Notes: a model not told the origin generated them from the sequence alone. DNA of 43,421 nt from Clostridium sp. C8-1-8 (GCF_009928445.1 NZ_JAABNO010000039.1:1-43421), one strand, 5' to 3'; positions 16,135-24,770 are shown, counted from the first letter of the stretch. Numbers and translations: made by a program.

Positions 16135-16731
16135 ATGAAGTTAATTTTTATAAGACATGGAGAAACTGAGGCAAATAATAAAGGAATATATCAAGGAACT
16201 TGCGATTATCCATTAAGTGATAACGGAACTATACAAAATATAAATTTAAAGAACAAACTTACACAAATCAATATTAACAAAGTTTATTATTCAGGCTTAA
16301 AAAGAGCAAAAGTTACTGCAGATATGGTTTTTGATTTTTCTAAGAAACATATAAAGTTTTTAGAGGAAACAGCCTTTAATGAGATTGATTTTGGTAAATG
16401 GGAAGGAAAAGATTACAGATATATAGATTCCAATTACCATGATGAATTTCAGAGTTTTATTAAGGATTATGGAACTTTTACCTTCCCTGAAGGAGAAAGT
16501 TTTAAGGATTTTTATTCCAGAGTGAGCTTAGGGATTGAGAAAGTGATAAATGAGTCAAAAGGAGAAGAAATTGTAGCTGTAGTTGCACATGGAGGCACTG
16601 TAAGAGCTGCGATTTGTCATCTTTTATCGCTAGGACATGAAGCTTTTTATAAGTTTAATATCAATCATGGCTGCTACACACTATTTACCATATATGAGGG
16701 AAGTGCGGTTTTAGAAGTTTTGAACTGCTAG
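16135..16731 (+). CDS. cobC: Histidine phosphatase, probable alpha-ribazole-5'-phosphate phosphatase
   Basis: The 198-residue protein has the histidine phosphatase signature LIFIRHGETEAN (nucleophile His8), FGKWEGKDY and the second histidine in VAVVAHGGTVRA. The family also includes phosphoglycerate mutase-like enzymes. CobC is chosen because the gene directly follows cobS and this is the remaining dephosphorylation step of loop assembly. The ATG at 16135 follows TGGGGGAT at good spacing; an in-frame GTG at 16108 would place that site inside the gene. A CTGAAG-type terminator follows. Confidence 0.82.
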   Translation: MKLIFIRHGETEANNKGIYQGTCDYPLSDNGTIQNINLKNKLTQININKVYYSGLKRAKVTADMVFDFSKKHIKFLEETAFNEIDFGKWEGKDYRYIDSNYHDEFQSFIKDYGTFTFPEGESFKDFYSRVSLGIEKVINESKGEEIVAVVAHGGTVRAAICHLLSLGHEAFYKFNINHGCYTLFTIYEGSAVLEVLNC

Positions 16732-16745
16732 ATAAGTTAGATGAG

Positions 16746-16785
16746 AAAAAATTCACTGAAGAGGGTTGCTTTAGGGACTTTTTAC
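16746..16785 (+). terminator. Terminator after cobC (CTGAAG type)
   Basis: CTGAAG (16755-16760) pairs with CTTTAG (16768-16773). Flanking A-rich and T-rich runs extend the stem. The sequence resembles hairpins near 40629 and 40813. Confidence 0.65.
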
Positions 16786-16886
16786 TGTAAATGAAAGTGT
16801 AAAACTTTTGCTAGCTAAAGCTAGTATTTTCAATGGTTAATAGTGGCTATATATGATAAAAAGTAAAAATAAAGGAGGAAGATCAG

Positions 16887-17795
16887 TTGAAACATATAAG
16901 GAGAATTACAATAATATTTTTTTCACTAATTATTGCTTTATCATTAGGTGCTTGTCAAAAGCAAGAAGCTAAAAAGGAACAGGTTAAAGGAATAAAGATT
17001 ACAGACTCTTATAATAGAGAGGTTGCATTAGATAAGGTTCCGCAAAGAGTTGTTACCTTATCCCCAGGAGCTACAGAAACTATATTTGCATTAAAGAAAG
17101 AAAATGTATTAGTTGGTAGATCAGACTATGATGATTATCCAGTGGCTGTTTCTAAGATAGAAAAGGTTGGAGGATTGGAAAATCCTAATATAGAAAAAAT
17201 AACAGAGCTTAAACCTGATTTAGTTATAGCAGGGGCTCACTTTTCAAAGGAGGTTCTTAAGAAGCTTGAGGACTTGGGAATTAAGGTAGCTGTACTTTAT
17301 GGAGAAGACAGTTTCGATGGAGCTTATAAAAATATTTTAGATACTTCAGAAGTACTTGGGGTAAAAGAAGATGGTCAAAAGATAGTAGATGGAATGAAAA
17401 AGAAGGTAACTCAAGTAGAAGATAAGCTTAAGAACGCTAAGAAAGTTAAGCTATATTATGTTGTAGACTTTGGAAAAGAGGATTATACTGCAGGTGGAGA
17501 TACCTTTGTTGGCCAGCTTATAGAAAAAGCTGGAGGAGATAATATAGCTAAGGATGTGAAGGGCTGGAAGTATAGTTTTGAAAAGATAGTTGAGAATAAC
17601 CCTGATACAATAATAGTATCAGATAAATATGATGCTAAAAAAAGATTTATCCAATCAGATAGATATAAAGATCTTTCAGCGGTTAAAGCAAATAAGGTTT
17701 TTGAAATAGATGATAACATGCTGGTTAGGCAAGGGCCAAGACAGGCAGATGGATTAGAGGCTCTAGCTAAGATCCTTCATCCGGAAGCTTTTTAA
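16887..17795 (+). CDS. btuF: ABC transporter substrate-binding lipoprotein, probable cobalamin/corrinoid (BtuF-like)
   Basis: The 302-residue protein has a signal sequence and lipobox LSLGAC, with Cys23 as the lipidation site, so it should be tethered to the outer face of the membrane. The mature part has the helical-backbone metal receptor pattern: VPQRVVTLSPGATETIFAL, VGRSDYDDYP, and LKPDLVIAGAHFSKEVLKKL. This fold binds cobalamin, haem or siderophores; corrinoid is inferred from the adjacent cob genes. The start is a TTG with AAAGGAGG eight bases upstream. Permease and ATPase genes follow within 12 bases or with overlap. Confidence 0.85.
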   Translation: MKHIRRITIIFFSLIIALSLGACQKQEAKKEQVKGIKITDSYNREVALDKVPQRVVTLSPGATETIFALKKENVLVGRSDYDDYPVAVSKIEKVGGLENPNIEKITELKPDLVIAGAHFSKEVLKKLEDLGIKVAVLYGEDSFDGAYKNILDTSEVLGVKEDGQKIVDGMKKKVTQVEDKLKNAKKVKLYYVVDFGKEDYTAGGDTFVGQLIEKAGGDNIAKDVKGWKYSFEKIVENNPDTIIVSDKYDAKKRFIQSDRYKDLSAVKANKVFEIDDNMLVRQGPRQADGLEALAKILHPEAF

Positions 17796-17806
17796 GAGGT
17801 AATAAA

Positions 17807-18805
17807 ATGAAGAAAAAGAGATTGTTAGTAGGTCTCATTATACTGCTTATAGCATGTTCTATAATATCTATTACCATTGGTTCAGCCTCTATAAAAGCTA
17901 CTGAGGCGGCTAGACTAATATGGTTGAAGATAATAGGGACGAATATAGATTCAGTATATGGAAAGATAATATTTGATATAAGATTACCAAGAGTAATATT
18001 GGCTATGACAGTAGGTGCAGGACTTGGAGTAAGTGGGGCTGTATTTCAAGGAATATTTAAAAACCCAATGGCTGATCCATATATACTTGGAATATCTTCA
18101 GGAGCGGCTTTAGGAGCCACATTAGCAATAATATTAAGACTAGAAGCAAAGGGCTTATTTTTTACCACTATTTTTGCTTTTGTTGGGGCTTTTGTTTCCC
18201 TACTATTAGTATATAACATAGCCAAGGTAGGCAAAAAGCTTCCTACAGCTACTTTATTACTTGCCGGGGTAGCTATAAACTTTCTTTTTTCTTCAATGAT
18301 ATCTCTTTCAATGATTCTACATAGAGAGGCTATGGAAAGAATAGTTTATTGGACCATGGGAAGTTTCAATGAAGCTTCATATAAACAGATAATTGTTGTA
18401 TTACCTATAGTAGTATTAATCTCCTTCATATTTAATTTATCTTATAGGCAGCTTAACATAATGGCGTCTGGAGATGAGGCTGCATATACCTTAGGGGTAG
18501 AGGCTGATAAGTTAAAGAAGTATATTATACTACTGAGCTCAATTATGGTTGCTGTAATAGTATCAGTTAGTGGAGTCATAGGCTTTATAGGACTTATAAT
18601 TCCACATATAGCAAGGTTAGTAGTGGGTGCCAATCATAGAGAACTTATACCATTCTCCTTCATACTTGGAGCCCTGTTCTTGCTTACATGTGATACTTTG
18701 GCAAGGACAATAATGGCACCTACTGAGCTTCCTGTTGGAGCTATCACTAGTATTTTCGGAGCTCCATTTTTTATATATCTTCTTTGGAAAAGAAAGAGAG
18801 GATGA
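17807..18805 (+). CDS. btuC: ABC transporter permease, FecCD/BtuC family
   Basis: The 332-residue protein has about ten membrane helices. FecCD signatures are visible: DIRLPRVILAMTVGAGLGVSG, FKNPMADPYILGISSGAALG, and GVIGFIGLIIPHIARLVVG. It should form the homodimeric channel of the importer with the BtuF-like lipoprotein and the ATPase that follows. It starts 11 bases after btuF. Corrinoid specificity is inferred from the neighbouring cob genes; siderophore permeases look alike. Confidence 0.88.
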   Translation: MKKKRLLVGLIILLIACSIISITIGSASIKATEAARLIWLKIIGTNIDSVYGKIIFDIRLPRVILAMTVGAGLGVSGAVFQGIFKNPMADPYILGISSGAALGATLAIILRLEAKGLFFTTIFAFVGAFVSLLLVYNIAKVGKKLPTATLLLAGVAINFLFSSMISLSMILHREAMERIVYWTMGSFNEASYKQIIVVLPIVVLISFIFNLSYRQLNIMASGDEAAYTLGVEADKLKKYIILLSSIMVAVIVSVSGVIGFIGLIIPHIARLVVGANHRELIPFSFILGALFLLTCDTLARTIMAPTELPVGAITSIFGAPFFIYLLWKRKRG

Positions 18806-18807
18806 AT

Positions 18808-19578
18808 ATGTCCATAATTGATATCATACAATTGGAATATGAGGTTAATAAAAGTTTAATACTAAAAGGTATAGATATTAGCTTTGAAAAAGGTAAGTTC
18901 TACTCTATAGTGGGCCCTAACGGAAGTGGGAAAACAACTTTAGTGAAAAATATAATAAAATATATTTCTCCAAGCAAAGGTAATATAGTGGTTTCAGAGA
19001 CTCCTATTAATAAGATAAAAGCAAAGAATTTTGCTGATATTATAAGTTATGTGCCTCAAGATACTTTACTTGAGCTAGAGTTTAGCTGTTATGATGTAGT
19101 TATGATGGGAAGAAGTAACAAGATTAAGTTTCTAGGTAATGAGAAAAAGGATGATATGGAAAAAGTCCTTGAAGCCATGATGACTACAGGAACTCTTGAG
19201 CTAAAAGATAAGCTTATAACTGAAATTAGTGGGGGAGAAAGACAGAGGGTATTACTTGCAAGGGCTATTGCTCAAGAAAGCCAGTGCATAATATTAGATG
19301 AACCATTGTCCCATCTAGATATAAAGCATCAGCTTGAAATCTTAGAAAATTTAATAAATATAAAGAAGTCTGGCAAAACAATAATTTCAGTATTACACGA
19401 TATAAACTTGGCTTTAAAATATTCTGATAATACAGTTATAATGAAGGATGGAAAAATATTTGCCAATGGGCCAACGGAGAAAGTAATAACTCCTTATAAT
19501 ATAAAAGAAGTTTATGGTGTGGATTGTAAACTGGTATCAATTGGAGAGGAAAAACATATAATATTTACTAGAAATTAG
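18808..19578 (+). CDS. btuD: ABC transporter ATP-binding protein, FepC/BtuD type
   Basis: The 256-residue ATPase has Walker A GPNGSGKTT, Q-loop SYVPQD, signature ISGGERQRVLLARAIAQ, Walker B CIILDEPLSHLD and a switch His in SVLHD. This is the set expected for iron-chelate/B12 importers. Three in-frame starts exist. TTG at 18784 lies inside btuC. ATG at 18802 overlaps the btuC stop but has almost no spacing from GAGAGG. ATG at 18808 has about seven bases and is preferred. It completes the importer. Confidence 0.87.
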   Translation: MSIIDIIQLEYEVNKSLILKGIDISFEKGKFYSIVGPNGSGKTTLVKNIIKYISPSKGNIVVSETPINKIKAKNFADIISYVPQDTLLELEFSCYDVVMMGRSNKIKFLGNEKKDDMEKVLEAMMTTGTLELKDKLITEISGGERQRVLLARAIAQESQCIILDEPLSHLDIKHQLEILENLINIKKSGKTIISVLHDINLALKYSDNTVIMKDGKIFANGPTEKVITPYNIKEVYGVDCKLVSIGEEKHIIFTRN

Positions 19579-19580
19579 AT

Positions 19581-19654
19581 AAGGTTCATAACTACAATTC
19601 ATGTGTGTCCTAAAATCATAGGGTTGGTGATCTTAGGACACGTATAAATTGGTT
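19581..19654. repeat. Palindromic intergenic repeat family B, copy 3 (diverged)
   Basis: A 14-bp stem with one mismatch starts GTGTCCTAA (19605) and ends TTAGGACAC (19641), followed by GTATAAATT as in copies 1 and 2. The left side (ACTACAATT) is a weaker match. It begins almost at the btuD stop. Confidence 0.5.
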
Positions 19655-19669
19655 TATGATATAGAAAAG

Positions 19670-19710
19670 GCATCACTACTTAGCAGGAGGCTTTGCAGTG
19701 GTGCTTTTTG
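19670..19710 (+). terminator. Terminator after the corrinoid importer genes
   Basis: GCATCACT (19670-19677) pairs with AGTGGTGC (19697-19704, one G-U pair), followed by CTTTTTG. It closes the plus-strand operon before the converging phosphodiesterase gene. Confidence 0.75.
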
Positions 19711-19781
19711 TGTAAAGAGTTTCTCATAAAATCATCTGATAACTTAACTTCAACAGGGGACTTTAACAGAAAATATAACTA

Positions 19782-21062
19782 TTAAACATCAAATATGCTA
19801 CTTATAACTCGTCCATCTACACCTTCTAGTTCTTTTCCTATTATCTTTGCAATAGTAGGAGCTTCATCTATTAGGTTCATTTGACCGATATTGTAATCTT
19901 TCCTTATAGTATCTCCACTTACTAAGAAAAAGGTCTGATAATCTTCCTTGAAAGGAGAATAACCATGGGTGGCTTTATCATACTTTTCACCAACATCTTC
20001 TATAGCGTCTCCATCTAAGTCGTTTGAAAAGTAATATCCTTTCTTAGCCTCAAGCATAAGTGTACAATTTTTATCTACACCTAAAGGCTTTAGGTCGTCA
20101 CCGCTTATTATCTCTTCTATGCAGTCATCATTATTTTTTGAAAAGTCTTTAATTAAATCGATAATTTTATTTTGTAACTCTTCAGTAGAATCCTTTATAT
20201 ATACATAGGCAGAGCCATCGCAGTTATTCATATAAACCTTAGGTTCTAAGAACGTACCTTTTTCATCCTTAGTTATATAGCCTTCTTTTAAAAATACAGT
20301 GTTTAACTTGATTATTTTTTCAGTATCAATAAGTGAGTGATCTCCCAACAATATTATAGTAGAATTTTTATAACATTCATTATTATTTACTACTTCTAGT
20401 ATTTTTCCTAGCCTAGCATCATGTCTTCTTAAGGCATGAGTTACCTCCTCGTTTTCCGTACCATTATGATGCTTCATAGTATCAACATCTGTAAGATGAA
20501 GCATGAGGAAGTCTACCCTCTCTTTTTTTAACAGATAAAGAGCGCACTCAGTGGAAAAGTTATCAAGCTCAGGCTGTTTTTTGCCTTCTCTTAAGTAACC
20601 GTATTTAAAGTTCATGAGTAATTGATATATAGGACTTCCACTGCATAAGGATACCATTGCCTGAGTATGCCACCAGCGATTTGCAAATATCTCTGGGATA
20701 TTATAGTCTATCTTAGCCTTACCTGTTACTGGCCATAATATAGCTCCAGTAGTATAACCTTCCTTCTTAGCTAAGTCATAAATTGTTTCTCCATCAACTT
20801 GTGATCTAAACCAAAACCAATCGGAAGAAGCTCTATAGTGTTGCAACAATATATTGTTTATTACACCATGATTAACAGGCTTCTTGCCAGTCACTATTGA
20901 AGTATGAGCTGGATAAGTTAGAGATGGATATATACTATTAACTTTATAAGAATATGAACTAGATTTAAGTAGCTTCCCAAAGTTTGGTAGAGTTTTTAAC
21001 AAATCAAAATCTTTTCTTCCAACACCATCTAAAGATATTATTATAATAGGATTAGCTTTCAT
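19782..21062 (-). CDS. Alkaline phosphatase superfamily, type I phosphodiesterase/nucleotide pyrophosphatase-like
   Basis: The 426-residue protein starts with the metal-binding IIIISLDGVGRKD (Asp12). The nucleophile region YPSLTYPAHTSIVTGKKP (Thr49) resembles the T.P.H pattern of NPP-type phosphodiesterases. Further metal ligands are likely in LHLTDVDTMKHH and LLGDHSL. There is no signal peptide, so it should be cytosolic. Substrates in this family include nucleotides, phosphonoacetate and phosphodiesters; none can be chosen here. GGAGGG lies upstream of the ATG. It stands alone on the minus strand. Confidence 0.85.
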   Translation of the reverse strand: MKANPIIIISLDGVGRKDFDLLKTLPNFGKLLKSSSYSYKVNSIYPSLTYPAHTSIVTGKKPVNHGVINNILLQHYRASSDWFWFRSQVDGETIYDLAKKEGYTTGAILWPVTGKAKIDYNIPEIFANRWWHTQAMVSLCSGSPIYQLLMNFKYGYLREGKKQPELDNFSTECALYLLKKERVDFLMLHLTDVDTMKHHNGTENEEVTHALRRHDARLGKILEVVNNNECYKNSTIILLGDHSLIDTEKIIKLNTVFLKEGYITKDEKGTFLEPKVYMNNCDGSAYVYIKDSTEELQNKIIDLIKDFSKNNDDCIEEIISGDDLKPLGVDKNCTLMLEAKKGYYFSNDLDGDAIEDVGEKYDKATHGYSPFKEDYQTFFLVSGDTIRKDYNIGQMNLIDEAPTIAKIIGKELEGVDGRVISSIFDV

Positions 21063-21344
21063 ATAATAACCCTCCTAAGTAATATTAGACAAAGTAATCT
21101 TAAACTTTAGATATACTTGTCCAAAAAGTTATTTTCATACAGCTTCTAGTCATATGAAATATAGGCTAATACAACTTATGAGTTGCCTAAGTTATTTAAA
21201 AATCAGAAAAGGCAGCTACATAAAAAAATCACTAATGAAACTGGCATTAGCAATTTGTTTATTGTATTCCTAACACTAGTATAGGCTTCTATTTTAGAAA
21301 TTAAAACCCTTATGGAGTTACATTTACTAATATTTAATATTTTT
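21063..21344. other. Intergenic region upstream of the phosphodiesterase gene
   Basis: No gene is visible. On the minus strand CTAATG/CATTAG (21245-21250 with 21232-21237) forms a 6-bp hairpin followed by a run of seven T (read leftward), resembling a weak terminator about 160 bases before the phosphodiesterase start. It could be an attenuator or a relic of a lost gene. Confidence 0.35.
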
Positions 21345-21407
21345 AGCTAAAGATGTACCACTTCAATTGGAAAATATAAGTCTTATTATGAAGTGGTACA
21401 TATTAAA
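21345..21407. repeat. Palindromic intergenic repeat family A, simple copy
   Basis: ATGTACCACTTCA (21353-21365) and TGAAGTGGTACAT (21389-21401) form a perfect 13-bp inverted repeat around a 23-base AT-rich loop. AGCTAAAG precedes it and ATTAAAG follows. The whole unit recurs at 5176-5320. Confidence 0.7.
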
Positions 21408-21496
21408 GCATTATTTTGAAGTTATGTGGGTATTCAATTAGATACTTTGATTAGCTTAAATTAAGCGTAATACTTTAAATGAGTATTAAATACCTG

Positions 21497-21524
21497 TTGA
21501 CAATGTTTACAGTGATGGTATAAT
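21497..21524 (+). promoter_or_regulatory. Promoter of the sucrose antiterminator gene
   Basis: TTGACA (21497-21502) and TATAAT (21519-21524) match the sigma-A consensus exactly with a 16-base spacer. The expected start is about 20 bases before the RAT. Confidence 0.88.
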
Positions 21525-21550
21525 ATTAATATAATCAAATAATAGTATTA

Positions 21551-21578
21551 GGATTGTTACTGGTTAGCAGGCAAAACC
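21551..21578 (+). promoter_or_regulatory. RAT antiterminator site 1 (LicT/SacT type)
   Basis: GGATTGTTACTG (21551-21562), loop GTTA, and GCAGGCAAAACC (21567-21578) match the ribonucleic antiterminator hairpin bound by BglG/SacT/LicT proteins. Its last four bases are also part of the terminator stem, so the two folds exclude each other. Confidence 0.93.
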
Positions 21579-21626
21579 TAAATTAAAGTATGCTATATAG
21601 GCATGTTTTAATTTAGGTTTTTTTTA
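21575..21626 (+). terminator. Conditional terminator controlled by RAT 1
   Basis: AACCTAAATTAAA (21575-21587) pairs perfectly with 21607-21619 and is followed by eight T. It should stop transcription before the antiterminator gene unless RAT 1 is bound, giving autoregulation. Confidence 0.92.
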
Positions 21627-21714
21627 TATACTGCCGCGGAGGTACATAAAAAGCTGCTAAGCTAATTCCTAGTATTAGCTTTATTAAATAAAAGACAATC
21701 TCCGGAGTGATAAC

Positions 21715-22551
21715 ATGAAAATAGAAAAGGTATTAAATAACAATGTTGTTACAATCATTGATGAAAATGGTATTGAGCAAGTGATAATGGGTAGGGGAAT
21801 TGCATTCAAGAAAGTTTCAGGAGATGAAATAGAAGAAAACAAAATAGAAAAGATATTTAGACTAGATAGTAAGAATGACTCTGAGCGATTCAAAAGTTTA
21901 TTAAATGAGACACCTATGGAATATGTTGATATATCCCGTGGTATTATAAAGTATGCTGAAAAGACTTTGGATAAGAAGTTCGAAGATGTTATATTTTTAG
22001 CACTAACAGATCATATAAACTTTGCAATTAAAAGATTCAAAAATGGACTACCTATTAAAAATGAGATGTTATGGGAGATAAAAAGAATATACAGAAAAGA
22101 ATATTCAATAGGTATGTGGGCTATTAACTATATTAAATATAAGTTAGGTATAGATCTTCCAGAGGATGAAGCAGGATTTATTGCACTTCATATAATCAAT
22201 GCTACTCTTGGTGAAAGCATGCCAAATACTATGAATATAACAAAGCTTATCCAAGATATTCTAAGCATAGTGAAATACCACTATAAGATGGATATTGACG
22301 AGGAATCTCTTAGTTTTCATAGATTTACAACTCATTTAAAGTTTTTTGCTCAAAGGATGTTTAGTAGTAAGCAGGAGTTGTCAGGCGATGATAGCTTATA
22401 CGAAGTAGTCAAAGATAAATATCAGGCTTCCTATCTTTGCGTAAAGAAGATAAGAGACTACATAAAAGTAACCTATGATTATGAGCTTACTGATGAGGAA
22501 ATGGTATACCTAATACTTCATGTACAAAGGCTTACAAGCAAAAAGGTTTAA
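21715..22551 (+). CDS. licT: BglG/LicT-type transcriptional antiterminator for sucrose genes
   Basis: The 278-residue protein has an N-terminal CAT RNA-binding domain (about 1-55, KVLNNNVVTIIDENG, VIMGRGIAF) and two PRD domains. Candidate PTS phosphorylation histidines fall at 100, 159, 207 and 269, the same numbers I recall for Bacillus subtilis LicT. In this family PTS phosphorylation switches dimerisation and RAT binding. The linked sucrose PTS, kinase and hydrolase genes make sucrose the likely signal, so scrT or sacT may be a better name. RAT sites lie both before and after the gene. The ATG is preceded by CTCCGGAGTG. Confidence 0.92.
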   Translation: MKIEKVLNNNVVTIIDENGIEQVIMGRGIAFKKVSGDEIEENKIEKIFRLDSKNDSERFKSLLNETPMEYVDISRGIIKYAEKTLDKKFEDVIFLALTDHINFAIKRFKNGLPIKNEMLWEIKRIYRKEYSIGMWAINYIKYKLGIDLPEDEAGFIALHIINATLGESMPNTMNITKLIQDILSIVKYHYKMDIDEESLSFHRFTTHLKFFAQRMFSSKQELSGDDSLYEVVKDKYQASYLCVKKIRDYIKVTYDYELTDEEMVYLILHVQRLTSKKV

Positions 22552-22571
22552 TAATTAAATATCAGGTTTTA

Positions 22572-22660
22572 GGATTGTTACTGAGTTCAATTTTTAAGAA
22601 TAAGTATTGTTAGATATATAAAATTAATTCTTAAAAATTCGTTAAATTGCAGGCAAAACC
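22572..22660 (+). promoter_or_regulatory. RAT antiterminator site 2, enlarged by an internal hairpin
   Basis: The two conserved RAT halves, GGATTGTTACTG (22572-22583) and GCAGGCAAAACC (22649-22660), are identical to those of RAT 1 but separated by 65 bases instead of four. The insert contains AATTTTTAAGAAT (22589-22601) and its perfect complement (22627-22639), so it can fold as a hairpin on top of the RAT stem. It starts 20 bases after the licT stop, controlling read-through into the PTS gene. Confidence 0.85.
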
Positions 22661-22729
22661 TAAATTGAAGGTAAGTGGATTTTTTATCTATAAACAATCC
22701 GATTTACTTCAATTTAGGTTATTTTTTTA
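22657..22729 (+). terminator. Conditional terminator controlled by RAT 2
   Basis: AACCTAAATTGAA (22657-22669) pairs perfectly with 22708-22720. The stem continues imperfectly to about 25 pairs and is followed by a T run. It overlaps the 3' end of RAT 2 by four bases, as at RAT 1. Confidence 0.92.
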
Positions 22730-22871
22730 TCTTTAGAAAGTAGGCTGCAATCTAATAATATAAATTTGTAAAATAACATAACCAGAAAATTATTAAATAG
22801 ATATGTTTTATCAAGTCTATCTGACAACTAGTTTTAAAAGATATTATAAATTATAAAGGTGGATGAATTAT

Positions 22872-24731
22872 ATGGATTATAAAAAATTAGCGATGGAAAT
22901 TCTACCTCTAATAGGAGGAGAAAAGAATATAGAAAGTGCAACTCATTGTGCTACTAGATTAAGATTCGTGTTAAAAGATGATGGTCTAGCTAAGACTAAG
23001 GACTTGGAAGATTTAGATGGAGTAAAAGGAGCATTTTTAAGCTCTGGTCAATTCCAAGTAATAATAGGTCAAGGTTCAGTTAATAAAGTGTATGCAGAAC
23101 TAGTTAAGGGAACTTCAATACAGCAATCTTCAGTAAGCGATCAGAAGAAGGTTGCTATGAAGAAGATGAATCCACTGCAGAGATTTGCAAGAATGTTATC
23201 AAATATATTTGTACCTATTATTCCTGCAATAGTTGCATCAGGACTTCTTATGGGAGTACTTGGGATGTGTACAAAGTTTGGATGGCTTGATGGAAAGAGT
23301 GGAATGTTCCAACTTCTTGATATGTTTTCAAATGCAGCCTTTGTATTTCTTCCAGTGCTTATAGCCTTTTCAGCTGCGAAGGAATTTGGTGCGAACCCAT
23401 ATCTAGCAGCAGCTTTAGGTGGTATATTGATACATCCAAATCTTCAAAATGCTTGGAATGTGGGCACAGGTATTGAGAAATACATTAATATATTTGGATT
23501 TAATGTTGGTATGGTTGGTTATCAAGGAACAGTATTACCCATTCTTATAGCGGTTTGGGTTATGTCTTATATAGAAAAGGGTCTAAGAAAGATCGTTCCT
23601 AACGTACTTGATATTTTACTAACACCGTTCTTAACTCTTATGATAACAGGATTTTTCTCATTCCTAATAATAGGACCTTTGGGAAGATTCTTAGGTGACG
23701 GAATATCCTTTGGACTACAAGGCTTATATAACACTGCTGGACCAGTAGCAGGTTTGGTTTTTGGTGGATTATACTCAACAATAGTTATTACAGGGGTTCA
23801 TCATAGTTTCCATGCAGTAGAAGCTGGATTAATAGCTAATAAAGCTATAGGTGTTAACTTCCTATTACCAATATGGGCCATGGCAAACGTTGCTCAAGGT
23901 GGAGCAGCTCTTGCAGTTTACTTTAAGACAAAGAATGAAAAGATGAAAGCTATTGCTATGCCAGCATCAGTTTCCTGTCTTTTAGGTATAACAGAAGCGG
24001 CTATATTTGGTGTTAATCTTAAGTTAGTAAGACCATTTATTGCAGCTGCTATAGGAGGAGCTTTAGGTGGTGGATATGTTACTTTAATGAAGGTTGGAAT
24101 GAGTGGTATAGGTGTAACAGGAATACCAGGAATTGCGCTAGTAACTGGTTCTACAATGCTTCATTATATAATAGGAATGGCTATAGCTTTTTGCGGTGCA
24201 TTCATAGCAACTAGTATATTAGGTTTTAAAGAAGAAGTTGAAGCTAAAGAAAAGAAAGTAGATTTAAAAGAAGGCGTTGTTGAAGTTATAAAAAGCCCAA
24301 TGAATGGAGATATTATCGATCTTAAGGATGTTCCAGATAGTACTTTTTCTTCAGGAGTTATAGGAAAAGGGGTAGCAGTAAATCCTAAGGATGGAAAAGT
24401 TGTCTCACCAGTTAGTGGTACAGTTTCTGCAGTATTTGATACAAAGCATGCTATAGCAATAACATCAACTAAAGGTGTTGAAATTCTTATACACATAGGA
24501 ATTGATACTGTAAAGCTTAATGGAGAAGGATTTACAGTACATGTGGAGAATGGAGATATAGTAAGAGAAGGCGATTTAATTGCAGATATAGATATTGATT
24601 TCATAAAGAAGAATAACCTCTCACCAATTACACCTATTATTGTTGCTAACACTGATGATTACTCAGCTATCAATGTTATAAAAGAAGGAACTACTGTTGG
24701 TCAAGAAGGAATAATAGAGGTAAGAGTTTAG
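22872..24731 (+). CDS. scrA: Sucrose-type PTS transporter, EIIBCA fusion
   Basis: The 619-residue permease imports sucrose and releases sucrose 6-phosphate. EIIB is at 1-80 with phosphocysteine 26 in SATHCATRLRF. EIIC is a multi-helix domain (about 105-450) with TGVHHSFHAVEAGL and GITEAAIFGVNL. A Glc-type EIIA (about 480-619) has the phosphohistidine at about 541 in ILIHIGIDTVKLNGEGF. The attached EIIA means no separate IIA protein is needed. Beta-glucoside or trehalose PTS look similar, but fructokinase and sucrose-6-phosphate hydrolase downstream settle sucrose. The ATG at 22872 is chosen because AGGTGG directly abuts the ATG at 22863. RAT 2 controls it. Confidence 0.93.
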   Translation: MDYKKLAMEILPLIGGEKNIESATHCATRLRFVLKDDGLAKTKDLEDLDGVKGAFLSSGQFQVIIGQGSVNKVYAELVKGTSIQQSSVSDQKKVAMKKMNPLQRFARMLSNIFVPIIPAIVASGLLMGVLGMCTKFGWLDGKSGMFQLLDMFSNAAFVFLPVLIAFSAAKEFGANPYLAAALGGILIHPNLQNAWNVGTGIEKYINIFGFNVGMVGYQGTVLPILIAVWVMSYIEKGLRKIVPNVLDILLTPFLTLMITGFFSFLIIGPLGRFLGDGISFGLQGLYNTAGPVAGLVFGGLYSTIVITGVHHSFHAVEAGLIANKAIGVNFLLPIWAMANVAQGGAALAVYFKTKNEKMKAIAMPASVSCLLGITEAAIFGVNLKLVRPFIAAAIGGALGGGYVTLMKVGMSGIGVTGIPGIALVTGSTMLHYIIGMAIAFCGAFIATSILGFKEEVEAKEKKVDLKEGVVEVIKSPMNGDIIDLKDVPDSTFSSGVIGKGVAVNPKDGKVVSPVSGTVSAVFDTKHAIAITSTKGVEILIHIGIDTVKLNGEGFTVHVENGDIVREGDLIADIDIDFIKKNNLSPITPIIVANTDDYSAINVIKEGTTVGQEGIIEVRV

Positions 24732-24739
24732 TTTATTAA

Positions 24740-24770
24740 AGCATGCATTAATATAATGCATGCTAGCCTA
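24740..24770 (+). terminator. Hairpin between scrA and scrK
   Basis: A perfect 11-bp stem (24740-24750 with 24754-24764) has a 3-nt loop. Only a weak T-rich tail follows, so it could be a partial terminator or an mRNA-stabilising structure that lowers scrK and scrB output relative to scrA. The rest of the 240-base gap is AT-rich with no gene. Confidence 0.5.
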
